Notes: generated from the sequence alone by a model not told the origin. DNA of 64,000 bases from Solenopsis invicta (GCF_016802725.1 NC_052672.1:12968710-13032709), one strand, 5' to 3'. Counted from the first letter of the stretch, positions 26,377 through 38,323 are shown. Numbers and translations: made by a program.

Positions 26377-29300
26377 TTATATATATAAAGATATTTTATC
26401 TCTATTAAAATAGATATTAAGTATATATTGTGTGAAATCTTTTTGTAATAGAGTATTCTGGACGTGCAAATTAATTTAAACTGATGTGCTTTAATAAAAC
26501 ATTCGCATGGAAAGAATAGTTGTGTCCTGAAGTATCTAAAAACTTAGCTAAATACAGATGTAAAAATAATTTTTTACTGAATCATCAACATATGATAATT
26601 TTAGAATGTTCAAGCGTGATGAGCAATGTCTCAAAAATTTTGACATTCAAGTAATCAGCTTGAGAGTCCTAATTATATTTTCAGATGTATTTAAATTGCA
26701 TTTAAATTATAATTAAATTTTTAGATACTTTATATATAACAAAACTGTTTTTTTCACACTTTCAATTATTTTTTAAATATCGGATTTTTAAAAAACTTGT
26801 AGAAATTAAAAAATAAATAAATTACAGTATTTTAAAGCACAATGCTCGCGCATACAATTTCATAACTGGCACGTGAGCGTAATTACAAAAAAAGTTCTGA
26901 TAAGCTGATACTCTTTTCACGTTAATTCCTTTTGATCTTTTATACAGATCTCACGTGACGTTCATATGGTATGTTTTACTGAGTAAGTATATGACAGTAT
27001 CATTGCGACATTATCACATGACATACGATTTAATACTCCGAATATCAAGCCTGTTTCACGACTCACGAAGATGAAACTGTAATACTAAATCGACCGTCTT
27101 TCCGATTGTCTTTTGTTTGAGAAAATCTTATCTCGATGATCGCCATGTGGCACATTAAGTACGTTATCGCAGTTTGCTAATCAAGCACTTGAAAAATCAT
27201 TGCATTCCCCGCCGTAATGGATTATCAAGTGTACAAGAGGTATCAGTGTTTGTTGTACACTGTGCTGAATAGGGAGTCTTTTATCCGCAATTGCCGTTTC
27301 ATAGATCACGTTTTTCTTTCGAAAGTTCACGCCGATAAGGCTACAGTTTTATACGTCCAATACACGTCCATTTCGCGGAAATTGTGTGAAAAACTTTCAA
27401 CCGTGAAAATTACTTTATTTACACGCTGAGAGAAAACTGAAACATATTGAGACTAAGAAAATGTGTACGTATCATTAACTAATTAATTAATATATATTGC
27501 ATCATTACACATATGTATAATCTATTAAATAATATTATTTAACATTTAATATAGAAGGTTGTTATTAGAAAGAAATATTTGCACGCGTTGCAATTTTGTT
27601 ATATCATGTTTGCGCAACTTTCGATATCGCAACTATCATCAGAATATTGAGAGGCGTGTCTATGATTAGTTAATAGTTTTGCAATTCCTGATGTAATGCA
27701 GTGGCTGCATGATGATAAGTCGACAATGCTAAACATCATCGTATTATATTTCGAATGCAACAAACTTGTATTTTAATAGTCAATTAAGTAACATAACGAT
27801 GTCTATATAATAAAGCTCCCATAATTTATTTGTCTTTACGTAATAAAAATGGAAATATATTAAATGTAACGTTACGTTCCTTTTTCTAAACGAAAATCGC
27901 AGAGATTTATCTCCGTAGCTTTATTTCGGTTTACATATTATGCTCTAAATTGAAATCTTACGATATTTAAAATCAGCTTATGATTTTTAAAAATACATTA
28001 TTTTTATATAGTGAAATTTTTACCGATCAAAAAATGATTTTTTTTAGATTATTATCGACATCGTAATTTTCTCTCTGCAGATGTTTATTATTATTTATTA
28101 CAAATATTATCCAATTAGCATGTGTATACTTATACGGATTAATTTCAATATTAATATTAATTAATCATTTTTGCAACATTTTTGTTGTTACACCTTTGTT
28201 ATATATATATATATATAAATTATAGGGCCGAATGTTACACTCTCTCAAAGTTGCAACCTCAAGGGACTTCTCCTACGGAGGATACCGATTCTAGCATGGC
28301 TACCCCTGTACAGTTGGAGCAAACTTGTGCAAGACACTTTGGCAGGGTTGACAGTGGGTCTGACCGCGATACCGCAGGGCATAGCGTATGCAACAGTGGC
28401 TGGACTTCCGGCACAGGTGGGTACACGAGCGTACTTGCGACTGTGTATTTGCTGCGCACACGGACCTTTCTTGCATGAATGATGTTCGAATTAAAACAAT
28501 CATTAAATTTACCTGAACGCAAACGATGATTCTCCGAAAAAAAAAAAATAAATAAAATATCTTGATATTCCCGATAAGAATCAAAACTTTTCAAAACAGC
28601 GTACACGTAAGAAAACAACAGTTTTGATAAGATATCTAAGAGTTTAGTTAGAGTTCTAAAAATAATTTTATTAAAACATCAAAATAATTACGGAGGAAGT
28701 TCAAGCACAATGAGCAATGCTCTGCAAAAAAATTTGACGTCTTAACAATCAGCTTGAGCATTTTTACATAATTATTTTGACGATCTAACAAAATTATTTT
28801 CAGATTTGTATCCAGCTAAATTTTTAGATTTTTTAGTACTGAATTGTTCTTTCTGTATTTAACAATTCTAAAATGAAACAATTTTGGAAGAGATTTTTGG
28901 AGGATTCACCGGTTCACAGTTCTAAAACTCACGACAATCCTGATTTGAAAACGAATATCGTCGCAATTTTTCGCTCGGTTAATTGAAACTCTCGAGTATT
29001 TTGAGGAACTCTCCATCGAGTAACCGATCTAATCTACGATAGTTGGAAAGACGACTCTCGTTAGGTGAACTTTTGAAAACTTCAGTATGGCCTGTACAGC
29101 AGTTTCATGGGTTGCTTCGTTTATCTGGTCTTCGGTAGTAGCAAGGATGTGACGGTGGGACCTACTGCGATAATGGCATTAATGGTGCACAAGTACGTGA
29201 CCAATCTGGGAGAGGATCTCGCTGTAAGTAGCGCTTATTAACTCTCGTTCGACAGTTCGAAGTTTAAACTTTTACTCCTGATACAGTATACGTTTATGTA

Positions 29301-32300
29301 CTTCTGTTTAATATATCCGCAATATATATTAAGTTGATATAATTTATCAATATGCTTTCATACACTGTTCGTTTCGAGTCTGTTTTCAAATTACTCGCTA
29401 AATTCGTAATCGTTTTAAATTCTTGATATTTACAGTCGATTGCGATTTTATTGCAAAATATGCATTTTATTTTATTTTTTTTATATAAGATTCAAATGAA
29501 ATCCTTTTCAGGTGCTCGTGTGCTTCTTATCAGGCGCCGTGATCATGATCTTAGGAGTGCTTCATTTGGGATTTCTCGTAGACTTTATAAGCATGCCTGT
29601 AATTTGCGGCTTCAGTAATGCCGCGGCGATTATTATCGCTACTTCTCAATTAGGTACTTTGCTGGGTATAAAAGGACGCAGTGACTCGTTTATCGACGGT
29701 ATTTCAAAGGTTGTTAATCACATAAACGAAACCCAACCTTGGGACACGGTGCTAGGAGTGTGTTCGATGATAGTGCTGGTACTTCTCAAGGTACAATTCA
29801 TTAAATTCGTTCTTAGAAAACGCTGACAATATTTTTCAGAACTCCCACTTAACCGGAATCGATATTTTTTATCGTTAAAAAAATTTACTCGAACATAGAA
29901 TTTAACGGTTTAATTTAACCTCACTTGTTACATATTTGTAAATTTTTTCCTTAAAAACCACAAAATAAAATTTCAGTCGAATAATTAATTACTTTTGAAT
30001 ATTCTTATTTTTTTTTAATAGAGGATTAAATATCAGCGTAATTATGGCAAGGTCTCTTTAATTTTAATAGAATAATTGCACTGATTTTAATGCATAATTA
30101 CTTATACTTCAGCAAAATACAATTTAAGTATAATTAATAAAATAAAATATTTAAAAATAGAATCTGCCCGGCAAGAAGCTGGGAACTCTTTTCGAAAAAT
30201 TCATGTGGCTAATATCCTTGGCCAGAAACGCCATAGTCGTGGTGGTCGGGACTCTCATAGCCTACATACTGTATTCTCATGGCATCAAGCCTTTCCAAAT
30301 TACGGGCGACATAGCTGACGGTTTGCCACCGTTTTCCTTACCCCCGTTTACCATCGTAAACGGAAACCGTACGTATACATTCACAGAGACGGTAGGCGAG
30401 CTCGGCACCGGCATCGCCTCGATACCACTCATCGCTATTTTGGAGAGCATCGCCATCGCTAAGGCATTTGGTGAGTAAATATTGCTGGCAAATTTATTTA
30501 ACTCTAGAACGGTATCGATATATCGAATATGATGCAGTATTGCTATTAATGCAGTATTGCTACGTAAATTTTACATCTAAGGAAATAAGTCATTCCTAAT
30601 ACATTAATATAACACGATTTTCCTACATTTCACACTTTTAGTGACAAAATATTTGTAATCTAGACTTTTGTAAACACAAACAACCAAATTATTCATTTAA
30701 AAAGAACGAAAGAACAAGCACTATCAAATTGAATCTTGAAACGCTATATTAGAATATGTAATCTAATGTCTCTTCGTAACAATATAGCACATAATTACTT
30801 GGAATATTTTGGAGTTATATACCAAATTTACGTACGATACCGTTCTATGATTAAAAATATCTTAAACGCTTCAATTTAATTCAATTAAATGATGGAAGGA
30901 AATACTATAATCGGAAATACAGATTTAATTATTCTTCCTAAAATTTTGTAATATAATGAAAATAGTATCAAAAATAATTCATCTCTAAAACAAACGCGTA
31001 AAAGCGGAAATTTTCTAAAATGCCTGATCTTTTGAGGGAAAGAAAATAGATTTTTATCCCGCTTCTCGTACATTCGCCGCTTGTATCTTATAAGTTATTG
31101 AATCATCGGGTTTCTTGCACCCTGCTCGATTCAATAATAATTTATGAAGCAAGATTTCATGACATTGTCCCGAAAACTTTCGGCAAATTTGCAGCAAAAG
31201 GAAAGACTCTTGACGCCAATCAAGAGATGCTGGCGCTCGGGCTTTGCAACATATGCAGCAGCTTCGTGAGATCGATGCCCGTAACTGGAAGTTTCACTCG
31301 TACCGCCGTTAACAATGCATCCGGCGTGAAAACGCCAATGGGTGGTGTTATCACCGGTGGTCTGGTGCTTCTGGCATGCGGCCTGTTGACATCTACTTTC
31401 AAATACATCCCCAAAGCTACGTTAGCGGCCGTCATCATAATCGCGATGTTCTATATGTTCGAAACACGTATTTTCGTTGTTCTCTGGAGAACAAAGAGTA
31501 AGATATTAACTTATACTTTCCAGATATCTCTGAGTTATGCTGCTCATTCGGTGCGTCCCGGATGATTTATTTTTCAGTTGTTTATTTTATATTTTATAAT
31601 TTTTTTTTTGGAGTGTTTGAAATTATTTTCAAATTCATACAATATTTTTTTTATGCATGTGATTTGGTCAACTTTGAAAAAAATGATCAGAAAATACTTT
31701 TTATAACAAAATACAATTACGTTACTTTACCATATTACAAATTGATGCAGCAATTATATTATTTATTAATAAATTAAAAAACTCTTGAGGTTAATCGTAA
31801 AATTTATTTCTATTTGTTTCTATAAATGAAAGAAAAAAACGTGAGAAAAATAACTTTTAATTAAACAAGAATAAAGTCCTTGCGGAAAATTTTTGTTCTA
31901 AATACGATCGCTACCTTTCCATTGTAATTACCAATAAATAAAATGTATTAAATATTTTAGTGTTTTTATAGCTAAAGATACAAAAAGATTACTCGAACGA
32001 GAAAGCATTAAAGCACGTTATAAAGTATCTATTGGTTAATCTAGTTTCTCTAAGATTAATCGTCTTCCTTTTCTCTGGTGTTGAACAGAAATCGATCTAG
32101 TGCCGTTGATAGTGACGTTATTATGTTGCTTGGCGGTCGGTTTGGAGTACGGTATGATCGCCGGGATTGCGGTAAATCTAATTCTCTTACTCTATTTCGC
32201 GGCCCGGCCGGGGTTATTGATCGAAGAGCGGATCGTTGATGGCTTGACCGTGCTTTTCGTATCGCCCAAGCAATCCTTGAGCTTCCCAGCAGCGGAGTAC

Positions 32301-33658
32301 CTCCGAGAGCGAGTAATGTCGTGGTAAGTCCCACCGCAAATCCACGTAAGAAATGATTCGGACGCGCGTATACCAAGTGCACCAGGGAAAAAGTGTAAAA
32401 TACTGTAAAATTTGTAACAAGATTACAAAGCAGGTAATCTCTTCAATATCTTTTGGCAGCTTAAATAATAATTTCGTTAAATTCATAATAAGTATTATAA
32501 TATTTTTGTTTTGTCTCTATAAGTTTGAATCGCAAGGAATTTTCCATTATCGGAGACTACATTGAAGTCTCAATATATTTTCCATATGAAAAAATCAATT
32601 TCACAATTTGTGGAGAGCGACACTGTTCTTGCGCTCGTTTCACCCTTTCAATTTTTTATTCCCTTTCCCGAAATATCTCGTTCGCGTTTGAGAGAGACAG
32701 TTATTTCGGAATTGCGACTTTGTTGTTTATCCAGGTGTGACAAGAGGCCAACAAGCTTACCGGTGGTAGTGGAGGGTCGTCACGTGCTCAGGATTGATGC
32801 TACAGTCGCGAAAAACCTGGCATTGCTCCTGTCGGATCTCGCCGCGCGGGATCAGAAGATCATTTTTTGGAACTGGTGCGAGGACGCCAGACAGACTTTG
32901 ATAAGTTACGACCCGTCACTCATGGACTATTGTAAATCATCCGGCAGCATAGAGCAGATATTTTCAGGTAAAATTCTAGTCTCTCGATTTATCGCTTTCT
33001 TTCACAAAAAAACCTATTTATTGACAAGTAAAATTTCTAAGAATTACAATAAGCATTTCATCTTTTAGTATTTATGTGCCTCATTATTTTTGTAACATGA
33101 TCTGACGTAGAAAAATCTAGCGTTCTTGCGATCATAAAAATAGAAATCCAATTAATTTAGCATTTTTGTGCAATCAATAATTTTATTTTTTATTGTTGAG
33201 TGACATAAACACAATTGGGCATAAAATTCTTCACAATAAAATTTTTTTATTTATTGTGTTCTTAAATAACGTTGTGAACGACGACTTGAGCTAAAAAGCA
33301 TTGTGTGAGTATATCGTAGCGTTCTGAAAATTACTAATTAATTTATATTTCCAAGTTTTAAAGCAGGGTATAAAAAAGTTGATGCCACGTATAAAATGAT
33401 GGATTTATAAGAATATAAAATGAATACTAAAAGTGCTTTTTTCAATTTTTTCGAAAATAAAATAAAATAAATTTCATCGTTATACTTAAAATACATAAAT
33501 AATCTATTCTGATTCTATCATAATTAATAAAAATGGTTTTTATATATCGAGTTCTATTAAAATCAAATTATATATCGAGTTTTATTAAAGTCCTGTTAAA
33601 TATCGAATTTTAAAGTCCTATTAAACCTACTTTTGCATCATCAGAGTTAACGCCATGA
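24026..33658 (+). CDS. SLC26A11: SLC26-family sulfate/anion transporter (nine coding exons)
   Basis: A membrane carrier of the SLC26/SulP family, closest in architecture to the short insect sodium-independent sulfate transporters (SLC26A11-like). Proposed exons: 24026-24074, 28226-28416, 29086-29223, 29512-29790, 30161-30470, 31195-31497, 32089-32323, 32735-32967, 33645-33658. All borders are GT/AG and phases match, giving 583 residues. The SulP signature (AQYGLYSS through GSSK) spans residues 79-100 across the exon 2/3 join. Hydrophobic spans follow, then GIASIPLIAILESIAIAKAF and the conserved PVTGSFTRTAVNNASG stretch. A C-terminal STAS domain begins around residue 505. Exon 1 (MSFSRRRFGEMTPLLS) is inferred from its donor and matching phase, and exon 9 (ELTP, stop) is the least certain. 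The exact substrate cannot be read from sequence; paralogues of SLC26A11 are an alternative. Confidence 0.9.
24570..24651 (+). tRNA. tRNA-Ser (anticodon AGA), nested in SLC26 intron 1
   Basis: This is an 82-nt class II tRNA. The acceptor stem is GCAGTCG/CGACTGC with a G discriminator. The A box is TGGCCGAGTGG and the B box GGTTCGAGTCC. The anticodon stem TCTGA/TCAGA closes the loop CTAGAAA (anticodon AGA, read as IGA, for UCN codons), followed by a long variable arm. There is no intron and no encoded CCA. A run of nine or more T at 24659 is a strong polymerase III terminator. The gene lies in the sense direction within the first intron of the transporter. Confidence 0.95.
24895..25709. mobile_element. 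Foldback-type element with about 190-bp terminal inverted repeats
   Basis: The left arm starts TGAATCAATGTATTCTTTAT. The right arm, reverse-complemented from 25709, starts TGAATCAATGCATTCTTCAT. Similarity continues for roughly 190 bp through TTTTGGTCC, CCTCAGTATAA, ACAATGATAAAATAATTGTC and TACCTCTATA. Total length is about 815 bp with no transposase. A 60-codon frame at 25433-25615 lies partly in the right arm and is not considered a gene. It lies in SLC26 intron 1, about 240 bp after the tRNA. Confidence 0.72.
26341..26371. repeat. (TA)n microsatellite
   Basis: About 15 uninterrupted TA dinucleotides in intron 1 of the SLC26 gene, followed by a second short AT-rich run. Confidence 0.95.
26530..26731. 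mobile_element. TIR element family A, copy 1 (SLC26 intron 1)
   Basis: The left arm AGTATCTAAAAACTTAGC and the right arm, inverted, AGTATCTAAAAATTTAA belong to a family with consensus GTATCTAAAAATTTAGCTGG. The internal part contains the family marker GATGAGCAATG followed by ATCAGCTTGAG. Total length is about 200 bp, without coding capacity. Related copies are at 28630, 34343 and 37060. Confidence 0.65.
28630..28838. mobile_element. TIR element family A, copy 2 (SLC26 intron 2)
   Basis: The left arm GATATCTAAGAGTTTAG and the inverted right arm AAATCTAAAAATTTAGCTGG surround the family marker AATGAGCAATGCTC and the mirror-image ATCAGCTTGAGCAT. Copy 2 is about 209 bp and lies wholly within the 669-bp intron between exons 2 and 3, so it accounts for about a third of that intron. 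Confidence 0.65.
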
Positions 33659-33979
33659 CGTATTAGTTTGCAAGTTTACGACCCGTATATTTCTCTTCTC
33701 GATACTCGAGGGAAGAGGGCGGATAGCGTTTCGAAATTTTCCGCGCTTTATCAGGCTCGACGTGACGCGCGCGAGTTTGCAAATTTACGAGCCCCTGCGC
33801 TTTTGAGGAGGGTACATCCGATGGTACTCGGGGAGTTAATGGATTGTGGCGTCTCTGGAAATTTTCGTATTATCAGACTCGACGAGAGGAGATGTTCGGC
33901 GAAAGCGCATTCGTGAAAAAAAAATCTATAGTTTCGATACTTTTTTGTTCACTTTTTTGAAAAAGACAAAAAAAATAAA
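32952..33979 (+). terminator. 3' end region of the SLC26 gene with AATAAA at 33974
   Basis: After the proposed stop at 33658 the first canonical polyadenylation hexamer is AATAAA at 33974-33979. The intervening 300 bp contain a GC-richer block at 33660-33915. This block has an imperfect internal duplication: TAGTTTGCAAGTTTACGA at 33664 is echoed by GAGTTTGCAAATTTACGA at 33773. The start given here includes the last certain coding exon end. Confidence 0.4.
33645..33658 (+). other. Proposed terminal coding exon of the SLC26 gene
   Basis: The acceptor CTACTTTTGCATCATCAG is followed by 14 nt that complete a Glu codon and add Leu-Thr-Pro and a TGA. This closes the transporter in frame. The alternative is reading on past the donor at 32968 in the retained intron, which adds about 33 AT-coded residues to a stop at 33068 and looks less natural. 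A polyadenylation signal AATAAA lies 316 bp after the TGA. Confidence 0.42.
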
Positions 33980-36540
33980 AGCTAGTTCTTCTCGAAGGTT
34001 TAGCGGAAGACATGTTCTGTTTTCGGTTGAAGAAACTTTCCCAAGTCGTTATGCATTCGCGAAAGGCATCTGTGCATGTTTCTGTGCATCCAAAGTTTGC
34101 GCATCGTAGAAGAAATTTAGAGAAATCACGGTTATACACGGGGTATCAAATTACAATTAACAAAATTAAAAAAAGAACCGAGAATTTTAGAATAAATCGA
34201 ATATTTTCATTTTTATATTTTTATGGTTTCAAAAATATTTCATTAAAATATTTTTTATTCAGACAAATGCCAGCTCGCTGTGATAAGAGTAAATAAAATA
34301 TTGAAAAAATATTGAAAAAATCACAGAAAGAAAGGTTTTACTGAGGTATCTAAAAATATAATTAAAATTTAGAAAATAATTTGCACTATCAAAATAATCA
34401 TAAAGAAGGTTCAAACATGATGAGCTGCAAAATAGTACAAATAGTTTTTTCATTTTAGCAATCCGTCGTGAAGATATGCGATATGTCATTTTTACACTTA
34501 GATGAGATTAATGTACACTACGTAGGACTCTAATGTGCACACTAATGCAACCCAATCGAAATTCGTTATTAATCAGATCTGCACCCAGCTAAATTTGTAG
34601 ATACTTTAGCAAAATCGTTCTCTTCGAGCGCAAGTGATTTTTCTAAAACAAAGTTTAGAGAAGATGTTTACACATTATCCCGCGTTTACAAACATTATTT
34701 TAATCAAGTTACTTTCTCCTTAAAAAGATATCGAAAAGCACATTATCGTAAAAAGAAACATCGAACGTAATTCAATTTCCAAGATATTTTATTCCATTGA
34801 TTATAATTGGACACCCTGTGTATGCAGCTGCGATCGAACATCGTGGACATTTACGCGGCGACCTATATCATCACGTATGCGCATACCGAATCACTTATGA
34901 CAACCCCTCTTACTCTCTCTCCTACCATCAGTACCAGAATATTACACTTTCGAACGTACACCATATTATTTCCGTCGTGTAACGGGTCGGCGGTTGATGT
35001 AACAGCTCGGAGTACTTCTAAACTCATTTCATTTCGCATATAAAATAAATCTTCGCTTCGGACATCGATATGCAACGTACGTATTAATCTATCATGAAAG
35101 TTCCGCGGTGCATTAGTAGAATCAATCAGCTTGTTCTGAATCATCATTCCCAAATTGACATATTAATTTTATATATTTAAATGCATATATAAATATAATT
35201 TTTAAGTATAATATATTTAATAAATATATAAATTAAATATATAAAAAATATAAAGCGACAAAGACTATCACAGTCGTATTATTTAAGGAATAATTGAATG
35301 CGCTTAACTCAAACACATTAATAATAAATATATAAATAAAATATAAGTATTAATATTGAAAACAGCTGCAGGAATATAATGTGTGTCACTTCTTTTTGTA
35401 TGATTATCTTATCAATTTGGTTATCTCAGCTTGAGAGCTTTAATATTATTCGCCATTTGCAAGCTCTATTATTTACTTATTTCTTGCTCATCAACACAAA
35501 CACGCGCGCCTGTGTAACTAGTACAACTTTATTTTAAAATAAAATAAAAAATTAGTTTAATATTATTAGATTAAACATCCAAAAAATTTCGTACGTATCA
35601 CATTTTATATGTAGGCTAAATATAATGTAGGTATATCTTACGTCCCAATTCGCCCTTGAAGACAATCGCTTCAAAAAGATAATCACAAGATGTACGATAA
35701 CGATTTTTGAATAATAATCTGATATCGTCGCTTTTCTGTTTTCAGACAATTCCGTGATTCTCCGATTGAGTTGAGTCGACAGATTTATTGTCATAAGATA
35801 TGTGTTCATTACGTTCCCTAGGATAAATTATTATACGTCGTTTTTACTCATATTTTCTAAATGCAACGTTGCAATGTATATGATGATAATAATATTAAAC
35901 CTGAATTTTGAAACTAATTGCAAACTATTTTCTTATGCATTCACAGCGTTCCCCTTGTGCATTCTATAGTGAAATTCACATATACGCTGATGTAAACGAT
36001 AATATGATCACCCACGGTACATATAGATTATTGATAATATTATTTTTACCCTCATCACACAGGAAAACGGTGAACGTGTCGTTACATCAGCGAGAGGGTT
36101 GTTACCCTTCATTTTTCTCACGTTCCTTTATAGAATGAGTGATCTTTTTCTGGATCAGTTGTTAAATACACTATCCAAGATTATCGACTGAAATTATAAA
36201 AAAACTCTCTGCACAATTAACATTTTAATTTACGTTCTTTCTTTTCTCTTTCTCTTTTTCTCTTTTTCTTTTCTTCCCTTCTTATTTACGCGCGATATCC
36301 CGGGAACTCGCGAATTATAAATATCGTGAGGAAGTTTCCGAGAAGTTAAGCATTAAAAGTTCTAGTAATTTTTTTTAATTTTAAATAACAATTTTCGAAA
36401 TGTGATACTTTAAATTGTTCGGCTGCCTTGGTTGAAAAAAAAATCATGTAATCTGCAGATTGCGCGCATAATAGAGTTAACGATTTGCGCGCTCATATTG
36501 ACGCTTTTAAAAAGAGATCGTTACTGTCCGATTATGTCAC
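33980..36540. other. Spacer between the SLC26 gene and the GT92 upstream region
   Basis: AT-rich, with one family A element and a pyrimidine-rich tract (TTTCTCTTTTTCTCT type) at 36236-36285. No exon or RNA gene is supported. The open frames at 34797-35043 plus and 35908-36138 plus have no domain or splice context. Confidence 0.45.
34343..34613. mobile_element. TIR element family A, copy 3
   Basis: Left arm GGTATCTAAAAATATAATT; inverted right arm GCTAAAGTATCTACAAATTT, followed by AGCTGGGTGCAGATCTG. The family marker CATGATGAGC is present. At about 271 bp it is longer than the other copies, with an extra insertion before the right arm. It lies downstream of the SLC26 stop. Confidence 0.55.
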
Positions 36541-36739
36541 TCGTGTACAATGACCGTGCGAGATCCATTGAAATATCGATCGCAAATTAGCACGCATAAG
36601 CGAATGGCAACATCATTTTTTTGTCTAATGAGAGTCGGTGAGAGTGAACGAGTGAAGTACACGGTCATTACACGATACGCGCGAGTTATGAACCAGTCGA
36701 GGACAGTTAGGGACACCGCGCGGACGTCGAGCGCTAATC
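36541..36739 (+). promoter_or_regulatory. Candidate alternative first exon 1a of the GT92 gene
   Basis: A GC-richer patch ends in GCTAATC|GTAAGTAT, a strong donor with the exon ending at 36739. The last 30 exonic bases plus GT (36710-36741) are identical to those ending exon 1b at 39440. The gene downstream on this strand is GT92, whose start codon is 16 kb away, so this would be a non-coding exon. The start position is only a guess from composition. Confidence 0.4.
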
Positions 36740-36869
36740 GTAAGTATCTTTAATCATAGTTCGTAAATGATCGTTTAAATCCCTAATTCAGAAATTATTA
36801 TTCGCAATAAGACTTTCATTATTTAATTTTTTAAGATCTTGCTTGGTATCGTATAATGCAAATTTATGT

Positions 36870-37010
36870 GTGTGTGTTACGCGCAAATGTATTTATTAAA
36901 AAATTTGATATGTATTATATGTTGTATGTGTATATTACATGTAATACAGATATATAATACAACGTATAATATATGTCAAATTTTTTAAATGTACACACAA
37001 ACACACACAA
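36870..37010. repeat. Imperfect hairpin about 140 bp long
   Basis: A left arm of TGTGTGTGTTAC, then AAAAAATTTGATATGTATTA, is mirrored by a right arm of TGTGTGTTTGTG, then AAAAAATTTGACATATATTA. The turn is at about TTACATGTAA. It lies just downstream of candidate exon 1a and could be a small TIR element or a local palindrome. Confidence 0.5.
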
Positions 37011-37059
37011 GATATTGCACAAAAATTTACTCATGCACGAAAAGAACAATTTTGTCGAA

Positions 37060-37265
37060 CTATTTAAAAATTTAGCTAAACACAGATCTGAGAATAATTT
37101 TGTTGGACTATAAAAATAATTATGAAGGACGTTTAAGCGGCGCTATAAAAAGTTTTAATATTCCAGCAACTAGCTAAGCGTCCTACATAATTATTTTAAT
37201 AGAATTATTTTCTAATAAAATTATTTTCAGATCTGTATCCAGCTAAATTTTTAAATACTTTAGCA
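37060..37265. mobile_element. TIR element family A, copy 4
   Basis: Left arm CTATTTAAAAATTTAGCT, then CAGATCTGAGAATAATTTTG; inverted right arm AGTATTTAAAAATTTAGCTG, then CAGATCTGAAAATAATTTTA. About 206 bp with no coding potential. The arms, about 45 bp long, are the best preserved of the four copies. Confidence 0.68.
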
Positions 37266-37370
37266 AAAAAATAATTTCTTTCTATGTGTAAATATTTTAA
37301 AAACCACTGAAAATATATTGCAAAATATTTTAAACAAAAGTTGAATTGCATATGTTCCAAAAGAGATACA

Positions 37371-37503
37371 CAGAAAAAAAATTAGTATTAAATCAACAAT
37401 TATAGTCTTATAAGCAAAAATATAAAATCTTGAAAGGACTTGATAACTTTAAACGGACATAACTCGCTTAAACAAAATTCTTCGTGTAAAAAATAAATTT
37501 CTT

Positions 37504-37545
<42 letters not shown>

Positions 37546-37708
37546 TCTGTATATGTAAGCACAAGTTATGTCTGTATAAGGTTATTAAATTTTTCCAAGA
37601 TTTATACTCTTTATAAGAACTTTTTCTCTTTTTATATAAAAACTTTTTTTTATATTCTTGCTTATATATGGGAATATGATTGTTAATTTAATAACTTTTT
37701 GTGTAAAT
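37371..37708. mobile_element. Long-TIR element interrupted by a (GT)n tract
   Basis: The left arm (TTAGTATTAAATCAACAATTA, then AGCAAAAATATAAA, then GGACATAACTCG) is mirrored by the right arm in reverse complement (AGTTATTAAATTAACAATCA, AGCAAGAATATAAA, AGACATAACTTG). The total is about 340 bp. The centre carries the 37506-37542 GT microsatellite. Ends are approximate. Confidence 0.5.
37506..37542. repeat. (TG)n microsatellite
   Basis: About 18 uninterrupted TG dinucleotides in the centre of the long-TIR element at 37371-37708. Confidence 0.95.
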
Positions 37709-37915
37709 TAATGTCAATAATTTTTGCATGATTGAAAATATAGATGAGAGCTATGATTAATCGCTTTCTTTAAAAAGAACTATTTGCTTTCAAATGCATT
37801 ATAATCGGTGCAGTTTTTTTATATGTTATAATTGTTATAAATAATACATAATATTTACGATAAAAAAAATCATCAGTTTAGATTTTTTAATTATAGTGTA
37901 AGAAGTAACGTGTTG

Positions 37916-38323
37916 CCTAGACTGCACACTAAATTTATGATAAATATTCGTACTATTTATTTTGTTAAATATCTTATACATATTTTATATACAAGAAAGA
38001 AAAAATCATAAAATATTTTATTATAATATATGTTTATTAATAATAAACATATATTATTAAAACAGAAGCTAAATATTTTATACATATTTTTATGCCCATA
38101 CATCACAGCATAGCAAAAACATTGCAAAATATTGCTACAGTGTTTCAGCAATATTTTGCAATGTTTTAGCAATGCTATACTGTATATTTATGATAAATTT
38201 TTATGAATTGCTCAATCTAATATCAAAAGTAATATTTATGAAATATTTTAGTAATTATTACTAATATTGTAAATTATTACAAATTTTGTAAATTTTTTGT
38301 AAAAATAGTGTGCTGTCTGGATG
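37916..38323. mobile_element. TIR element with an internal 20-bp perfect hairpin
   Basis: The ends CTAGACTGCACACTA (left) and CCAGACAGCACACTA (right, inverted) are terminal repeats. Inside, 38117-38136 and 38147-38166 form a perfect 20-bp inverted repeat (AAACATTGCAAAATATTGCT) with a 10-nt loop, extended by imperfect pairing to about 38 bp. The length is about 408 bp and no transposase is present. Confidence 0.55.

Noticed and set aside
28259..28618. Minus-strand frames opposite the second SLC26 exon
   Set aside because: They are shadows of a real plus-strand coding exon.
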